DNA of 64,000 nt from Mermis nigrescens (Eukaryota > Nematoda > Enoplea > Mermithida > Mermithidae). Below are positions 11,760 through 21,894 of this stretch, piece after piece. The notes under the pieces were generated by a model. That model saw nothing but the letters and a program-made list of their open reading frames with translations, had not been told where the DNA came from and did not search any database. The stretch is taken from the NCBI GenBank assembly GCA_036768485.1, contig JAVLUZ010000143.1, positions 4,454,346-4,518,345 of the forward strand, written 5' to 3'. Within the stretch, counting starts at the first letter, position 1. Each line of letters opens with the position of its first letter. Position numbers and translations under genes: made by a program.

Positions 11760-12039
11760 CAACCTATACGAAAATAAAAAACATTTTAAAGCGTCGCCAT
11801 TAAAAACATAAACATAATTCAGAACAAAAATTTGAAGAGAGACAAAGTTTTAATGAAAATTAGGCGAGCGGGAAGGAGCGTGATTTGTTATAAATTTCAC
11901 TGCAACTCAATGGAAATCGGAAAACACAGTACATAAATTACCAACGCAAACAAACAAAATGATAACGATAACGATGATAAAGAATTAAATGCGAAATGTA
12001 TTCGTGTTATATGTCGACTGACTGGCTTCGCACGAAATG

Positions 12040-12510
12040 CTCTGAAAAGTAAAAAATTTAAAATGTGAGCATATGCACATGAAGCATGAATAGAACGCTT
12101 TGAAATTTTGGGTGAGAGTCTTCTCCCGGCCTAAAATGATAAGAAAAATCACATAAAAATTGCAAAAAACGTGAGTTCTCACAAAAATTGGGAGAAGTCA
12201 AAATTAGGAGAAGTCAAAAATGTTTTAGACTCCGGGGATATGGGGGACGCTTAACTTTGGTTGGGCGATCCCCAAACCACCCCTGCAACATGTATGCATT
12301 TTATAGGGCGGATTGGGAATCCCCATCCAGTGACGGCCATTAGATCATTCCAAGAAGTTGAGATTTTCAGTGCCCTTATTTTTCCGCAAAAACTTGCGTT
12401 TGTAGACTATTTGTAGGTGCTTTTTTGATGATTTTGACTAAAAACAGAAATTCATTGATTTACCACAAAAAATCGGCGACTTTGAGCCATTATATGTATG
12501 CATACGTACG
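12040..12510. mobile_element. Two degenerate family C copies
   Basis: The first ends GGTTGGGCGATCCCCAAACC followed by AACATGTATGC near 12300. The second runs from GGCGGATTGGGAATCCCCAT to GAGCCATTATATGTATG near 12500. Both show the C layout with many substitutions. Family G element G1 begins just beyond the second. Confidence 0.5.
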
Positions 12511-12530
12511 TCAAATCCATGCTTGCATAG

Positions 12531-12979
12531 CACAGGTTTCGCAAAGTCAAACATTCAGGGGGTGAAAACCAAAAATTGTATAGATAGCTGTGTTTCGTTA
12601 AAACGACTCTTTAGTCCTTTAGGGTCAGAAATTAGCTATATAGCCTGGTCTCAGAAAACTAGCCATATAGCCTTCTGTATTCACAAACATAGCTATGTAT
12701 AGCCTTTTTGGACTAAGGAAGCTATTAATCCCTTTTTGTTGTCAAGAAAATAGCTATATATCCTTTTGAAACTCAGAAAAGACAACTAAATAGCATTTCA
12801 GAGCTCAAAAATAGACAACGTAGCTAGTTTTCTAAGCCCAAAAAGGCTGCATAGCTAATTTTCTGAGCCTAAAAAAGGCTATACAGCAATGGGTTTTCGG
12901 CCAAAATCGCTGTATAGTTATCAGTTTTTCAAGGCTCAAGGGGAAGGTAATATCCCCCTCACCCCCATGCTCTTGTACG
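12531..12979 (+). mobile_element. Family G MITE with internal tandem (G1)
   Basis: This 449-bp element is flanked by the exact 8-bp duplication TTGCATAG (12523-12530 and 12980-12987). It starts CACAGGTTTCGCAAAGTC. Its interior is about ten degenerate copies of a 35-40 bp unit built on TAGCTATATAGCC and TTTTTGGACTCAGAAAA, so it is an inverted-end element loaded with a minisatellite. No coding capacity. Confidence 0.85.
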
Positions 12980-12987
12980 TTGCATAG

Positions 12988-13699
12988 TACACTTAACGGC
13001 TCAAAATTTCGTGCAGGAGAAAAGGCGATTTAGCAATTTTTTCATTCTATTTTTCTATTTCTTATCTTTATAATTTCATTTCGTAATTTTCCTAATATTT
13101 TCCTTTGACTGAAAATGAAAAAACAGCTTAATATACATGAAAAGCGATGTTTTTACCCAAAATAGGGGATAACACAAAAAAATTACTTTTTGGGTTGAAG
13201 ACGGCCATTTTCTTCTCGCTAGTAATTAACATAAGTGAATAAAACTTCGAGCAATCTGAATCACATAATTCTAAACAAAGGAATATCCACCGGATTCGCC
13301 GAGCTTGAAACATTAATATTTTTTAACATTATTTTCACAAATTTTTAAATTAAAAGTTGGATGCGTCTTATGCTTATGAAATTCGTAAAAACTTTTCAAT
13401 ATATTAAATTAATTAATTTTAAATCATTATTAAACCTTGAAAAAAACAAGGTTTAAAGCAAACGATCAGCTAAGCTGCCTAAAAATTTAAAAATCAATAG
13501 CTCGAAGAATCACACGCTGAAAAAAATTCGAAAATCAACCATTTCAAAAATCGAACAATTATCTGCAAGTTCAATTAAAAAACCAAAAATTTTGTTCTTG
13601 ATTTTGTCCCACGTTTTTTCTAAACACGAGATCTTTACGAAATAATTTTAATTTTGCCATTGCATAAGGATTTTGACCAATGTGTCATTAAATTTTTTC
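12988..13699. other. Downstream flank of DcpS
   Basis: A family C left end (GTACACTTAACGGC) at 12988-13030 is followed by AT-rich DNA without recognised features. Confidence 0.45.
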
Positions 13700-13705
13700 T
13701 TTATT
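13700..13705 (-). promoter_or_regulatory. Candidate DcpS polyadenylation signal AATAAA
   Basis: On the minus strand AATAAA occurs about 80 bases beyond the DcpS stop codon at 13786, a plausible position for cleavage and polyadenylation. No other evidence was available. Confidence 0.5.
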
Positions 13706-13785
13706 TTTACGTTTTTTCGCCATTTTTAACAATATTTTCCAGTAAATCACCATTTACCGTAATCGCCCGTCATCATCACGCAGAA

Positions 13786-14067
13786 TCAGCGAGATCCATT
13801 TTCTTGGCTCTGTGCCAACAACAGTTTTTCATACAACGGATTGTTTTCTTTAAGTGTACAGTGCAACGTTTTGCGTTGATAATAATCGGGCATGAGCTCG
13901 ATATTATCGATGACGTCATCGATCAAATGGGCTTGGCCCGCCCACGCTCCGGCCGGTTCGGCCGTCATGTGCACAAAATGCACGTGCAAATGATAGTAGG
14001 ACGGTTGATAATGAAAATAGACGCGCAAATCGTTGGCGGAAACTCCATACTTATCAATTATGGCTTT
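13786..14067 (-). CDS. DCPS: DcpS exon 4 (catalytic HIT domain)
   Basis: It begins KAIIDKYGVSANDLRVY and contains FHYQPSYYHLHVHF with the catalytic HxHxH. It then reads AHLIDDVIDNIELMPDYY, and TGA is at 13788-13786. The acceptor is ATTCCAG. Its first roughly 35 bases are part of a decayed tandem array extending into the intron. Confidence 0.95.
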   Translation of the reverse strand, partial: KAIIDKYGVSANDLRVYFHYQPSYYHLHVHFVHMTAEPAGAWAGQAHLIDDVIDNIELMPDYYQRKTLHCTLKENNPLYEKLLLAQSQENGSR

Positions 14068-17000
14068 CTGGAATTTTAAATTTATTTTAATACATATGTA
14101 AATCGCCAAAAATTTGCAAGTTTTGGCAAACTCATAACTTATCAACAATGATGGCTTTCTGGAATTTTTAAATTCAATCTTAATATCACACTATTTTCAA
14201 AAATTTTCAAGTTTTGGCGGAAACTGCATGATACTAACCAATTGTGAATTACTGGAATTTTTACATAAATCTAATTTTATCACATGTATTTCCAAAAATT
14301 TCTAACTTTGGTGGACACGCCCTCCTCATCAATTATGGCTTCCTAAAATTTTCAAATTTAATTTTATTACATCGATATTTAGGAAAATTTTCAAGTTCTA
14401 GCGGAAACTCCGTTCTCATAAATTGTGGCTTTTTAGAATTTTTGATTTAATTTTATGATAATTTCCAAAAACTTCCAACTTTTAGCGGAAACGCCGTACT
14501 TATCATTTATAACTTGATGAAATTTTAAATTAATTTTAATTAACTCCCAAAAATTGTCACATTCTGACGGAAAACCGCACTAATCAAGATGCAGCTTCTT
14601 AGGAAGGGGAGTAAGAGGCGTTCAACAAGCTTTTCACTCCCTAGAAATTTCGATTTTCCAAGGCATCTTCGATAATGTCCCGTTTTAGGCGATTTTAGCG
14701 ATATTTTAGCTCAAAAATATCAATATTTTCGGAAAAATGCCATTTTTAATTCTATTTCGTTCAGTTTTTTTGAAGATCTTCTGGAAATTTTTGTTTTGTT
14801 TTCACTGTCTAGAAAGAAAGCGCATACCTCAGCTGGTAGGAAGCGATTCCAAACATTCCTATTTTTAAATCACGTATTTTCATAAATTAGGCATGCGTAG
14901 CAGTTTTTTGCACAGGGTCCCTTTCAGACATGCACAGCAGGGGAATTCTGCGGGGGGTGAAATTTTAAAGTACCATTTTCGGGCCAAAAAAATGATAGGA
15001 ACGAGTCAAAAACATCTTTTTTTGGCGTTTTAGACGATGTTTTATCTTTCTGGTGCATAAAAACAGAAAAATATTTCAAAAAATATCGAAAAAGTCGAAA
15101 AAATTCATCAATATTCAGGTGAAAAACATAATTATATGAAGCAAAGCCTTGACAAATTGAGAATTTTGAGCAAATAGATGGCTAAAAATGTTTAAAAAAA
15201 CACTTTTTATGCCAATTTTAGGGAAAATTTCGGAAACTTCTGTAAATTCCTAAAAAATCGACAAATCTGGCTGGGGTGAAAATTTTTTTGCGGGGGGTGA
15301 AAAATTTTTTGAGGGGGTTGAATAACCCACCCGAACCCCCGCAAGATCATGTATGCTCCCTTTGTACACGTACAAAAATGATCATCAAAACTCTTTGAAC
15401 ATTTCGTACGTGCAAATTTTTGTGCACTATAATATGTTACAGTAGCGATTGGTAATTTATTTTATGAAATTTCTGACTTTCTCACGCCAAAAATCACTAA
15501 AAATTGACTAAAAAATTGACATTTTCCCATTCTAAATGCAAATCCTGCCATTATAAAGATGTGCAGGACGGCGAATTACCCATAGCGCCGGAAATCTCTA
15601 GGAACTTTACGCATTTTCTCACTTTTTGTCCTTCCGAAAATTTTTGTACACGTACAAAAGACTGTCGCAAAAAAGTTTTTGTACATTGGAAAAATCTTTG
15701 CCGAATGCAAAAAAATTATCTAATTTTTAATTTTCTCAAATCACTGGAAGCTTGACTCTCCGTATACCCAAAAAAGAGATAAAAAGCATTACAAAACGAT
15801 GACTTGATCAAATAATGCTGCTTGCAAAGAATATTTGATTTCTTCATCTGTGCATATAATGCAAGAAACTTTTTACCAATGTTTTAAATTCTATGACTTT
15901 TTTAAGTTTTAAAATTCTCAATTTCAAATTAAATCGTCACTTTTTTCATTTCCAATTTTTAATCCTTAATCTCCATCGATCAATATTTGATGCGGGGCAA
16001 ATGAGCATTTTCAAAGAAAAAAAGCATTTGAAAAAACCGCAGTTTTTGAACAAAAAGTCGGGGGTGGGAAGAGGAAACAAATCTCCGTCTTTCGGGAAGG
16101 AGGTGGGAGGGGGGACAAGCGACATTGAGAGGAGAAATCCCCGTACATGCAACGGCTCGTAATTTGGAAAAGGGGTCTACGGCCATTTTGGGGGGAGGAT
16201 ATACATAACCTCCAATTTTTAACCAAAAACGGCAAAAAGTATGTAAAAAACGGAAGTTTTCGCCAAAAATCGAGCAGGTGAGGTCAAACTTTTCTGACCT
16301 TGGGGTGATAGGCGAACGAACGACTTGGGTTGGGATCACCGCCCCCTGCTACATGTATGGAAATCCCTCACACACATGTAAGAGGGGGATAAGGGTCCCC
16401 ACCATACCTGCCCGTGGGAGGGGTTGGGGGTATGCATCCCCCCCCGAGAAACCAAAATACCCCCCAGATTTCAATTTTTGAAATTTTTTTCGTTTTTCCG
16501 CAATTTTTTGATGCCAATGGATAATGCTCGATGAGAAACGTTGAAAAATGGTGTTTTTTCGCCATACCACCACTTTTAAGGCCATTTTTTGACCTTTGAA
16601 AAAATCTTGCACCCCCCAGAACTTTGGTGCCGCCCACCTATGGTCCCCACCCAGACTCGGACGTCCCCCATGCCTTCCCCCAAAGCCATAAAAACATTGA
16701 CGCCCCCGATTATTGGAAAAAAATCGAATTTTTAGGATGTTTTTAAGCGTTTTTAGTCAAAAATAGGTGGTCATTCACTCCCCCTGAAATTGGTCAGGAC
16801 CTCCCCAAATTTCAAGCCGTTATATGTATGCCTCATATCCCTATTACATACTATACATGAGCACATAGCAGTAGACGATGATCATCAAACAATGTCAAGC
16901 CTTAAACTATACTCGATTTAAGCAATTATCAAAATTTTAGCTACATATATTTATGGAAATCTTCACCCACAAATTTTCGAATAAAAACTAATCTTTCTAT

Positions 17001-20000
17001 CAAAGCTTAAATAGTAATCGGGTTTTTCGCATCGTTTTATTAAAAATCGGGTACAAATTTTCAAAACTTTTGAAATTTTAAAATCAAAGGCTAGCAAATT
17101 TTCTGAATTGCTGTTTGCTTTGTATTAAACTTCTAGGGATTTCCAATTTTTATTTATAAAATTGGAATTCTACGCAAAATATTAGCTAAAAATATGCCAA
17201 AAAACAGAATATTATCAAAAAATATTATTTCGAATTGATAAAAATAAAATATGAAAGATATCAGGAGAATAATTTCGCTCAAAATCATCCATGTAATATC
17301 TCAAAATTTCGGGTCGGGGACCCTGGTTATTTTTTGGGGAAAAGGGTGACTTTGAATTTTTGCGAAAATTGCCCAAAGAACACATGAGAATGACATAAAA
17401 ACGCAAATTTTCCACCAAAAATGGGAGGGGCCGAATTTGTTGTCTTACTCTACCGCTATGGGGGACGTCCGTACATCTTTGAATAGGAGTATCCCCCAAA
17501 CCACCTGTCACATGTTTGCTCGAAACAGCCCGATATGCTTGAGTACGACAATCGTGTAAACTACTTTACACACCAAATTTAAGCAAAAACGCCGCGATTG
17601 CAGCTTATCCAATCTTAAAAATGGTCGAAACCAAAACTTGGCTGAAATTCATTGAGGGGGCAGTTTGGCGGGGTTTTGGACCATACGTGGGCAGCAAGAA
17701 AATTCTGGGGGGGGGGGGGGGGGGGCAAGATTTTTTTTGAAGGTCGTGAAAATGGGCCTTTGTAAAATGGTGGTATGGCGATAAAAACACCATTTTTCGA
17801 CGTTTCTCATCAAGCACCCTATCCATTGGCATCAAAAAATTGCGAAAAAAACGAAAAAAAATTTTCAAAAAATTGAATTCTGGGGGTGGTGTGATTTCTG
17901 GGGGTATTTCTGGCTTCTGGGGGGGTGTCTTGGCCCCCGAAACTCACCCCTACGCTCCACGCCCGGTCGATGGTTTTGACCCTTCCCCTAGAATGGCAAC
18001 TGACCGCCCGCGAAAGGGCCGCGACCCCCATAATTGTCGATTTTTCGTAAAAGTTGTTTAAAAAATTGCAAAAAAGTGTACTTTTTACGCGTTTTAACTC
18101 ATTTTTGGTTCAAAAATCTCAAATTTTCGACGCTTCGCGCCATATACACATTTTTTGACTATATTTTGTTCAATTTACTCAACTTTTTCAATTTGTTTTA
18201 ACGTTTTTATGTTCTAGAAAAAACGAGCATTGTCTGAAACATCGAAAAAACAGTGTTTTTGACGCGTACCCTTCGATTTTTAGCCCAAAAAGGCACTTTT
18301 TAAAATTTTTTTGGGCCCGATTCCCCCCAGAATTCCCACGCTGTACATGTTTGATCAACGCACGGTTCCTTTATCCCGTATATTTTTCAACAAAGGAAGA
18401 TGACTCGAATCCAAATCCCGAATGGATTTTAAATCGCGACGCCTGCATATGGCCGTGAAATACATGGAATTCAGGCTTTTACGATCCCACTTCAAATCTG
18501 GCAGTAAGATAAAACCGCATTCTTCGTTCGGATCTTCGAATAAAACGCTTTCGAATTCAGACTTGTGATCCAAAATATTGTAAACCCACTGAAATTGAGA
18601 TTAGCCGGCTCAAATATTTTATAATAATAGGAAGTTAATGAGAGAAAAAAGCGAGAAAGAAAGAAGAAAAGAAAAAAGATAATATTAAGAAAAGATAAAT
18701 CAATAAATAAATGAATGAATTAAAAAAACGAAAATAACACTCGCAGGTAGCCGGTTATTTCTAGGCAAATGGTGGCGGGTTCTTCTATTTTTTACTTTTA
18801 TATTTTTATTTTAGACCGAAAACACAGAAAAAAATCGGCGGCCTAAATAAACGAGCGTTTGCAAAATTTATTTTTCGACTTTTTATTTTTTGTTCATTTT
18901 TTACTTTTGATATTTTTTGTTTTTTTTTCAATTTCAGCTCCCGTCGGGTTTAGGCTTCAGGCAATAAGTGACCTTCCATTTTTGATCGACATTTCAAGAT
19001 AATTACATGAAAGAAGGCTTCAGAACGCAGGCGTTTCTGGGGGATGGGGAGAACTTTAACTTCTGGGCGGAAGAGAGCGGCCTAACTTTAGAAGTAGGAA
19101 ATTCATTCACTCTTAGATACGCAGTGTAGGGGGTTTGATCCCCGCAAAGTGTGTTTTTACCATCCACAGAAAATGTTTCACACACAGAATTTTCGATTTT
19201 CTAAAAAAATCTCAGAAAATGCCCTATTTCAAGCGTTTTTAATAATTGTTTACATCCAATCCGAAGGCATACGTGTAACAGGGGGAGGGGGTTCCCCCCC
19301 ACAGACGGACGTCCCTCATCACCCCAAAGCCAGAAAATTTTTGACCCATACTTCCGATTTCTGGAAGAAATCGAATTTTTCGGCCGTTTTTAGGCGTTTT
19401 TGGCCAAAAATTTGAGGTCTTTTATCCCCCCCCCTTAAAATGGCCGGGGACTCCCTAAATTTTGAGCCATTACTTGTATCTCCAAAGGTATCATTTTTCT
19501 GGGTGCTCCGCGCCAAATAACAATTTTTGACTATATTTCGTTCAATTTCATACTTTTACGTAAAATTTTTTTGAAAAAAGTGTGAAGTCAGGGACGTCAA
19601 ATTATGATTTTTTTGTTGACGCATATTTATTTTGTAATCAATAGCCAATTTCACATAAGCTAAGTTATAGATTTTAAACATCTATGGATAAAGTCGAAAT
19701 ATCTATATGCTGATCTATCAGCTCTACCTCGATAAAAATTCTAAAACATCGTGCCTAAACTTACCTGAAACAAACAAAAACAATTTAGAGTGTTGGCTTG
19801 CGGCTTGCCTACTAACTTTTAGACAAAAATTGAAATAAGTGTAATTTTCGCTAATATTACAAAACTTACAGAAATTAGCCAGATTTCCGGATTAATCACG
19901 ACAGAATCACCGGCGAGAACGATTTAAAAATGTTGAACACACAAATTTGGGGGAAAAAATCCCGGGTCATAGAAAAACCTGAAATTTTCAAATCCATTGA

Positions 20001-21152
20001 GCCGACTTGAAGCTTAAACCCTGAAAATTTGAAAAATCGCTTTGTTCAATAAAAAACTTAGAACATTTACAAATCAATGCAAATTTAAACTCAATAAAAA
20101 AACTCGCCTGATACAAACACATCACAGAATGGAAACCTGAATAAATGATGTTTTGAACCATTCGCGCCCTTTAAGAGCTTAAGAATAAAAAAAATGACAA
20201 TAAGGCAAAAATAGGTAAGAAATGATGAGTTATAATAAATAATTAAAAGTACCGAAGAAAATAAAGATTTTTCACGTTTTAAAAGCGAATTTAGATTTAC
20301 GAACTCGCCTGTATACTAAATTTTGATTGCTCAATATGCTTCAAAGTGATGCTCTTGTAAGCTTCGCCGGTTTCGCCGATCATTTTATGATCCCGTTCCC
20401 TGTACTTGTCGATGTGAGCCTGAGTCGCTGGATGAATCCAAGTGGCTTTTATGCCTATAATGCATAGGCGCACAAGGTCACTTACAGGGGTGAAAACCAA
20501 AAATTGCTAGATAGCTATGTGCTTCGTAAAAACGGCTATATAGTCCTTTTGGGGTTAGAGTTTTAGCTATAAAGCCTTTTTGGTCTCAGAAAACAAGCTA
20601 TGTAGCCTTTTTGGATTCACAAACATAGCTGTGTAGCCTTTTTGGACTAAAAATAGCTATTAATCCCTTTTTGGAGTCGAGAAAATAGCTATATTCCCTT
20701 TTGAAACTCAATTCTTTCATCATTTTGGCCAAAAATAGAAAAGTCAGACAGGAGTTAAAAATTAAAAAGAAAAAAACACACAAAAATAATTTTTAAAAAA
20801 TCTATGCGGAAGTTTAAGCCGATTCGAGCTTAGTTTGAAATATTTTATATGATTCTTACGGTAAGTAGGTACATGATTTACTATTACGGTCGTCGGGCAA
20901 ACTGACCGTACAATTCTTATATATATCATTTTCGGCCACTAAATGACACTGAGATCGAGCATCGAACAAAGCTTCAATGGAGAGCTGGTCAAAAGCCGTT
21001 TTTTGCGCAATCAGAACAGCCGAATCCGCATCCCGAGCAGTACCCGAATCGCCGCCCTTGTCATCACTGCTCTTCGTGGCATGTATACACACAACATGAT
21101 GACTTATGTCATTTTTAAGTATTTCTTTCACTCGAAATTTCGATAAATCCAT
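13786..21152 (-). CDS. DCPS: Scavenger mRNA-decapping enzyme DcpS (four-exon gene)
   Basis: DcpS hydrolyses the residual m7GpppN cap after 3'-to-5' mRNA decay, releasing m7GMP, and it acts as a domain-swapped dimer. Exons on the minus strand are 21152-20873, 20454-20309, 18588-18364 and 14067-13786. Together they give 933 nt, 310 residues, against 337 in human. Exon 1 carries the N-terminal swap domain (FRVKEIL, then a region ending in AENDIYKN). Exon 2 holds the linker HPATQAHIDKY and RETGEAY-like GETGEAYKSITL. Exon 3 holds WVYNIL and ILLPDLKWDRKSL, then CRRRDLKSIRDL. Exon 4 holds the HIT motif in YHLHVHF preceded by YFHYQPSY. All junction phases agree. The donor of exon 1 (GTACCT) is weak but is the only one found that keeps frame. 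The start at 21152 follows an in-frame TAG two codons upstream. An extra 5' exon cannot be excluded. Introns 1-3 contain G, C, E, H and B elements. Confidence 0.93.
14034..14605 (-). repeat. Tandem array copying the DcpS exon 4 splice boundary
   Basis: About seven units with a period of 82-92 bp start near 14034, 14126, 14217, 14309, 14399, 14481 and 14565. Each contains a version of the plus-strand words GGCGGAAACTCC, CTTATCAATTATGG and CTTTCTGGAATTTT. The first unit is the real exon 4 start and its acceptor. The others lie in intron 3 and carry decayed copies of the acceptor plus the first dozen codons. The third unit and beyond have degraded AG sites. Confidence 0.85.
14901..15720 (+). mobile_element. 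Family H element split by an E element (H3)
   Basis: The left tip (14901-14924, CAGTTTTTTGCACAGGGTCC) and the body (15357-15720) are separated by E2. The body carries TTTGTACACGTACAAA, CAGTAGCGATTGG, CATTATAAAGATGTG and TTTGCCGAATGCAAAAAAA, in the order seen in H1 and H2, but is diverged. Confidence 0.7.
14925..15356 (+). mobile_element. Family E copy nested in H3 (E2)
   Basis: This 432-bp element starts CAGACATGCACAGC and ends GATCATGTATG. It is flanked by GTCCCTTT (14917-14924) and CTCCCTTT (15357-15364), 7 of 8 identical. The hairpin normally found in E is decayed here (TGAAGCAAAGCCTTGA). Confidence 0.87.
15721..16133. other. DcpS intron DNA with a family C-like tail
   Basis: AT-rich DNA is followed at 16040-16133 by GGGGGTGGGAAGAGG and GGAGGTGGGAGGGGGGAC, reminiscent of a truncated C copy. 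No boundaries could be fixed. Confidence 0.35.
16142..16359 (+). mobile_element. Family C MITE copy (C7)
   Basis: This 218-bp element starts CGTACATGCAACGGCTCG and ends CTACATGTATG. It is flanked by the exact 8-bp duplication GAAATCCC (16134-16141 and 16360-16367). Confidence 0.9.
16371..16828 (-). mobile_element. Family C copy, reverse, split by a B element (C8)
   Basis: It starts CACACATGTAAGAGGGGG and ends CAAGCCGTTATATGTATG. The B4 element interrupts it after GGGTCCCCAC, and the sequence resumes with CCAGACTCGGACGTCCCCC, the expected C continuation. The outer duplication is uncertain. Confidence 0.8.
16403..16642 (+). mobile_element. Family B MITE nested in C8 (B4)
   Basis: This 240-bp element starts CATACCTGCCCGTGG and ends GCCCACCTATG. 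It is flanked by the exact 8-bp duplication GTCCCCAC (16395-16402 and 16643-16650), a clean insertion into C8. Confidence 0.93.
17291..17518 (+). mobile_element. Diverged family C copy
   Basis: It reads from CTCAAAATTTCGGGTCGGGG through ACCAAAAATGGGAGG to GTATCCCCCAAACC and GTCACATGTTTGC, the C order with many changes. No duplication could be assigned. The surrounding 16829-17290 is plain AT-rich intron. Confidence 0.5.
17630..18352 (-). mobile_element. Family E copy, reverse, split by a B element (E5)
   Basis: The main body at 17973-18352 carries TCGACGCTTCGCGCCAT, GACTATATTTTGTTCAATTT, TTTTATGTTCTAG and AGCCCAAAAAGGCAC, ending CACGCTGTACATG. The left piece before B5 (GGGGGCAGTTTGGCGGGG) is short. 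The element ends near the donor of DcpS exon 3. Confidence 0.7.
17682..17972 (-). mobile_element. Family B MITE nested in E5 (B5)
   Basis: It starts CATACGTGGGCAGC, reading the B consensus in reverse, and includes a run of 19 G at 17707-17725. Flanks TTTTGGAC and GTTTTGAC differ by one shifted base (GTTTTGGAC versus GTTTTGAC). Confidence 0.8.
18364..18588 (-). CDS. DCPS: DcpS exon 3
   Basis: Seventy-five codons begin WVYNILDHKSEFES and end NIRDKGT. LPDLKWDRKSLNSMY and AICRRRDLKSIRDL match the most conserved central DcpS block. The donor is GTGCGT at 18363. A reverse family E element ends about 14 bases beyond it. Confidence 0.93.
18589..19267. other. DcpS intron 2, unassigned part
   Basis: It includes a purine-rich GAAAGAAAGAAGAAAAG tract at 18650-18680. 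No gene or element was recognised. Confidence 0.4.
19268..19480 (-). mobile_element. Family C MITE copy, reverse (C9)
   Basis: This 213-bp element starts CATACGTGTAACAGGGGG and ends GAGCCATTACTTGTATC. It is flanked by TCCGAAGG (19260-19267) and TCCAAAGG (19481-19488), 7 of 8 identical. Confidence 0.88.
19481..20308. other. DcpS intron 2 remainder
   Basis: A short E-like fragment (CTCCGCGCCAAATAAC, GACTATATTTCGTTCAATTT) at 19490-19560 is followed by AT-rich intron. Confidence 0.4.
20309..20454 (-). CDS. DCPS: DcpS exon 2
   Basis: It runs from an ATTATAG acceptor to CAG at 20309 and encodes ATWIHPATQAHIDKYRE and KSITLKHIEQSKFSIQ. The following intron begins GCGAGT, a GC donor rather than GT, while the next acceptor (TTTCAG before TGGGTTTAC) is normal. 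Frame and alignment to the human SIQWVYNIL junction fix this boundary. Confidence 0.9.
20463..20725 (+). mobile_element. Family G copy in DcpS intron 1, truncated (G2)
   Basis: It starts GCATAGGCGCACAAGGTC-like sequence and runs through six TAGCTATGTAGCC-type units, stopping near CTTTTGAAACTCA. Its left end lies only 8 bases from the 3' splice site of DcpS exon 2, so the pyrimidine and branch-point region of that intron lies inside the element. Confidence 0.75.
20873..21152 (-). CDS. DCPS: DcpS exon 1 (N-terminal domain)
   Basis: It encodes residues 1-93 plus one base. FRVKEILKND aligns with the conserved FRVK start of DcpS, and AQKTAFDQLSIEAL with the human EKTPFQVEQVAQL region. The donor is placed after T at 20873 (GTACCT). 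A stronger GTAAGA at 20859 would break the frame to exon 2. Confidence 0.85.
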
Positions 21153-21206
21153 CAGCTATTCAAGTAAGGGCTAAAATAGGGACGGTAGCTACACACAGGT
21201 TCGTAT

Positions 21207-21438
21207 ACACACGTGGGCGTGAGGGGGTTGGGGAGTGTGCACCCCAGAAGGTTGAATAACCCCGGAGTTCAAGTTTTTGAATTTTTTTTTGTTTTTCTGC
21301 AATGTTTGATGTCAATGGATACTGCCCGATGAGAAACGTTGAAAAATAGTGTTTTTCGCCATACCACCATTTTTGAACCCATCTTTTGATCTTTGAAAAA
21401 TCTTGCACCCCACTCTGGATTTCGGTGCTGCCCCCTAC
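21207..21438 (+). mobile_element. Family B MITE just upstream of the DcpS start (B6)
   Basis: This 232-bp element is flanked by GTTCGTAT (21199-21206) and GCTCGTAT (21439-21446), 7 of 8 identical. It lies 55 bases upstream of the DcpS ATG on the gene's 5' side, so it is in the 5' leader or promoter. Confidence 0.88.
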
Positions 21439-21894
21439 GCTCGTATCCAGTGGGAGATTAGGGGGCACGTGCATACCTGGGCAATCGCTAGAGCTTCGAC
21501 CCGTTGCGGCTTCCAATTTTTAGGTTGGTTGGTCACTTTTCAAAAAAAGGTTGCCCCATTTTTGTATACTCGGATACTGGTCTTTATCCAGGATTTTATT
21601 TCGGGAAAGGGGTCGAAAATTTTTGAAGTCGGATATCTCGACAAAAATTAGGAGATGGGCAAAAATAAAGGCATTTTACCGTATCTTGGCGAGTTCTACA
21701 CCATGATTAAGAAAAACTTGAAAATTTTTAGAAAATTTTTATAAAATTTTCTTTTTACTTCATTCTCATACAAAACAACGCTAATCTGCCCAACTGATTT
21801 ATCATCATTCAATCAACCAATGATTTCTTAACCTTTGTCTATGCGTTTAATCTTCGTTTTGCTGAGAAAACGGAAAAATGAAATGAATAATTCG
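21439..21894. other. DcpS upstream region
   Basis: A TATCCAGGATTTTATTTCG segment at 21590 resembles CGTATCCAGGATTTTG at 35895 and 38918, so another low-copy repeat is present. No promoter motif could be defended. Confidence 0.4.

Noticed and set aside
13654..14079. 141-codon plus-strand open frame
   Set aside because: It is antisense to DcpS exon 4, whose minus-strand product has the HIT motif and conserved flanks.
20859..20860. GTAAGA as the DcpS exon 1 donor
   Set aside because: It is the better consensus site but leaves exon 2 out of frame. GTACCT at 20872 keeps the frame and the alignment.
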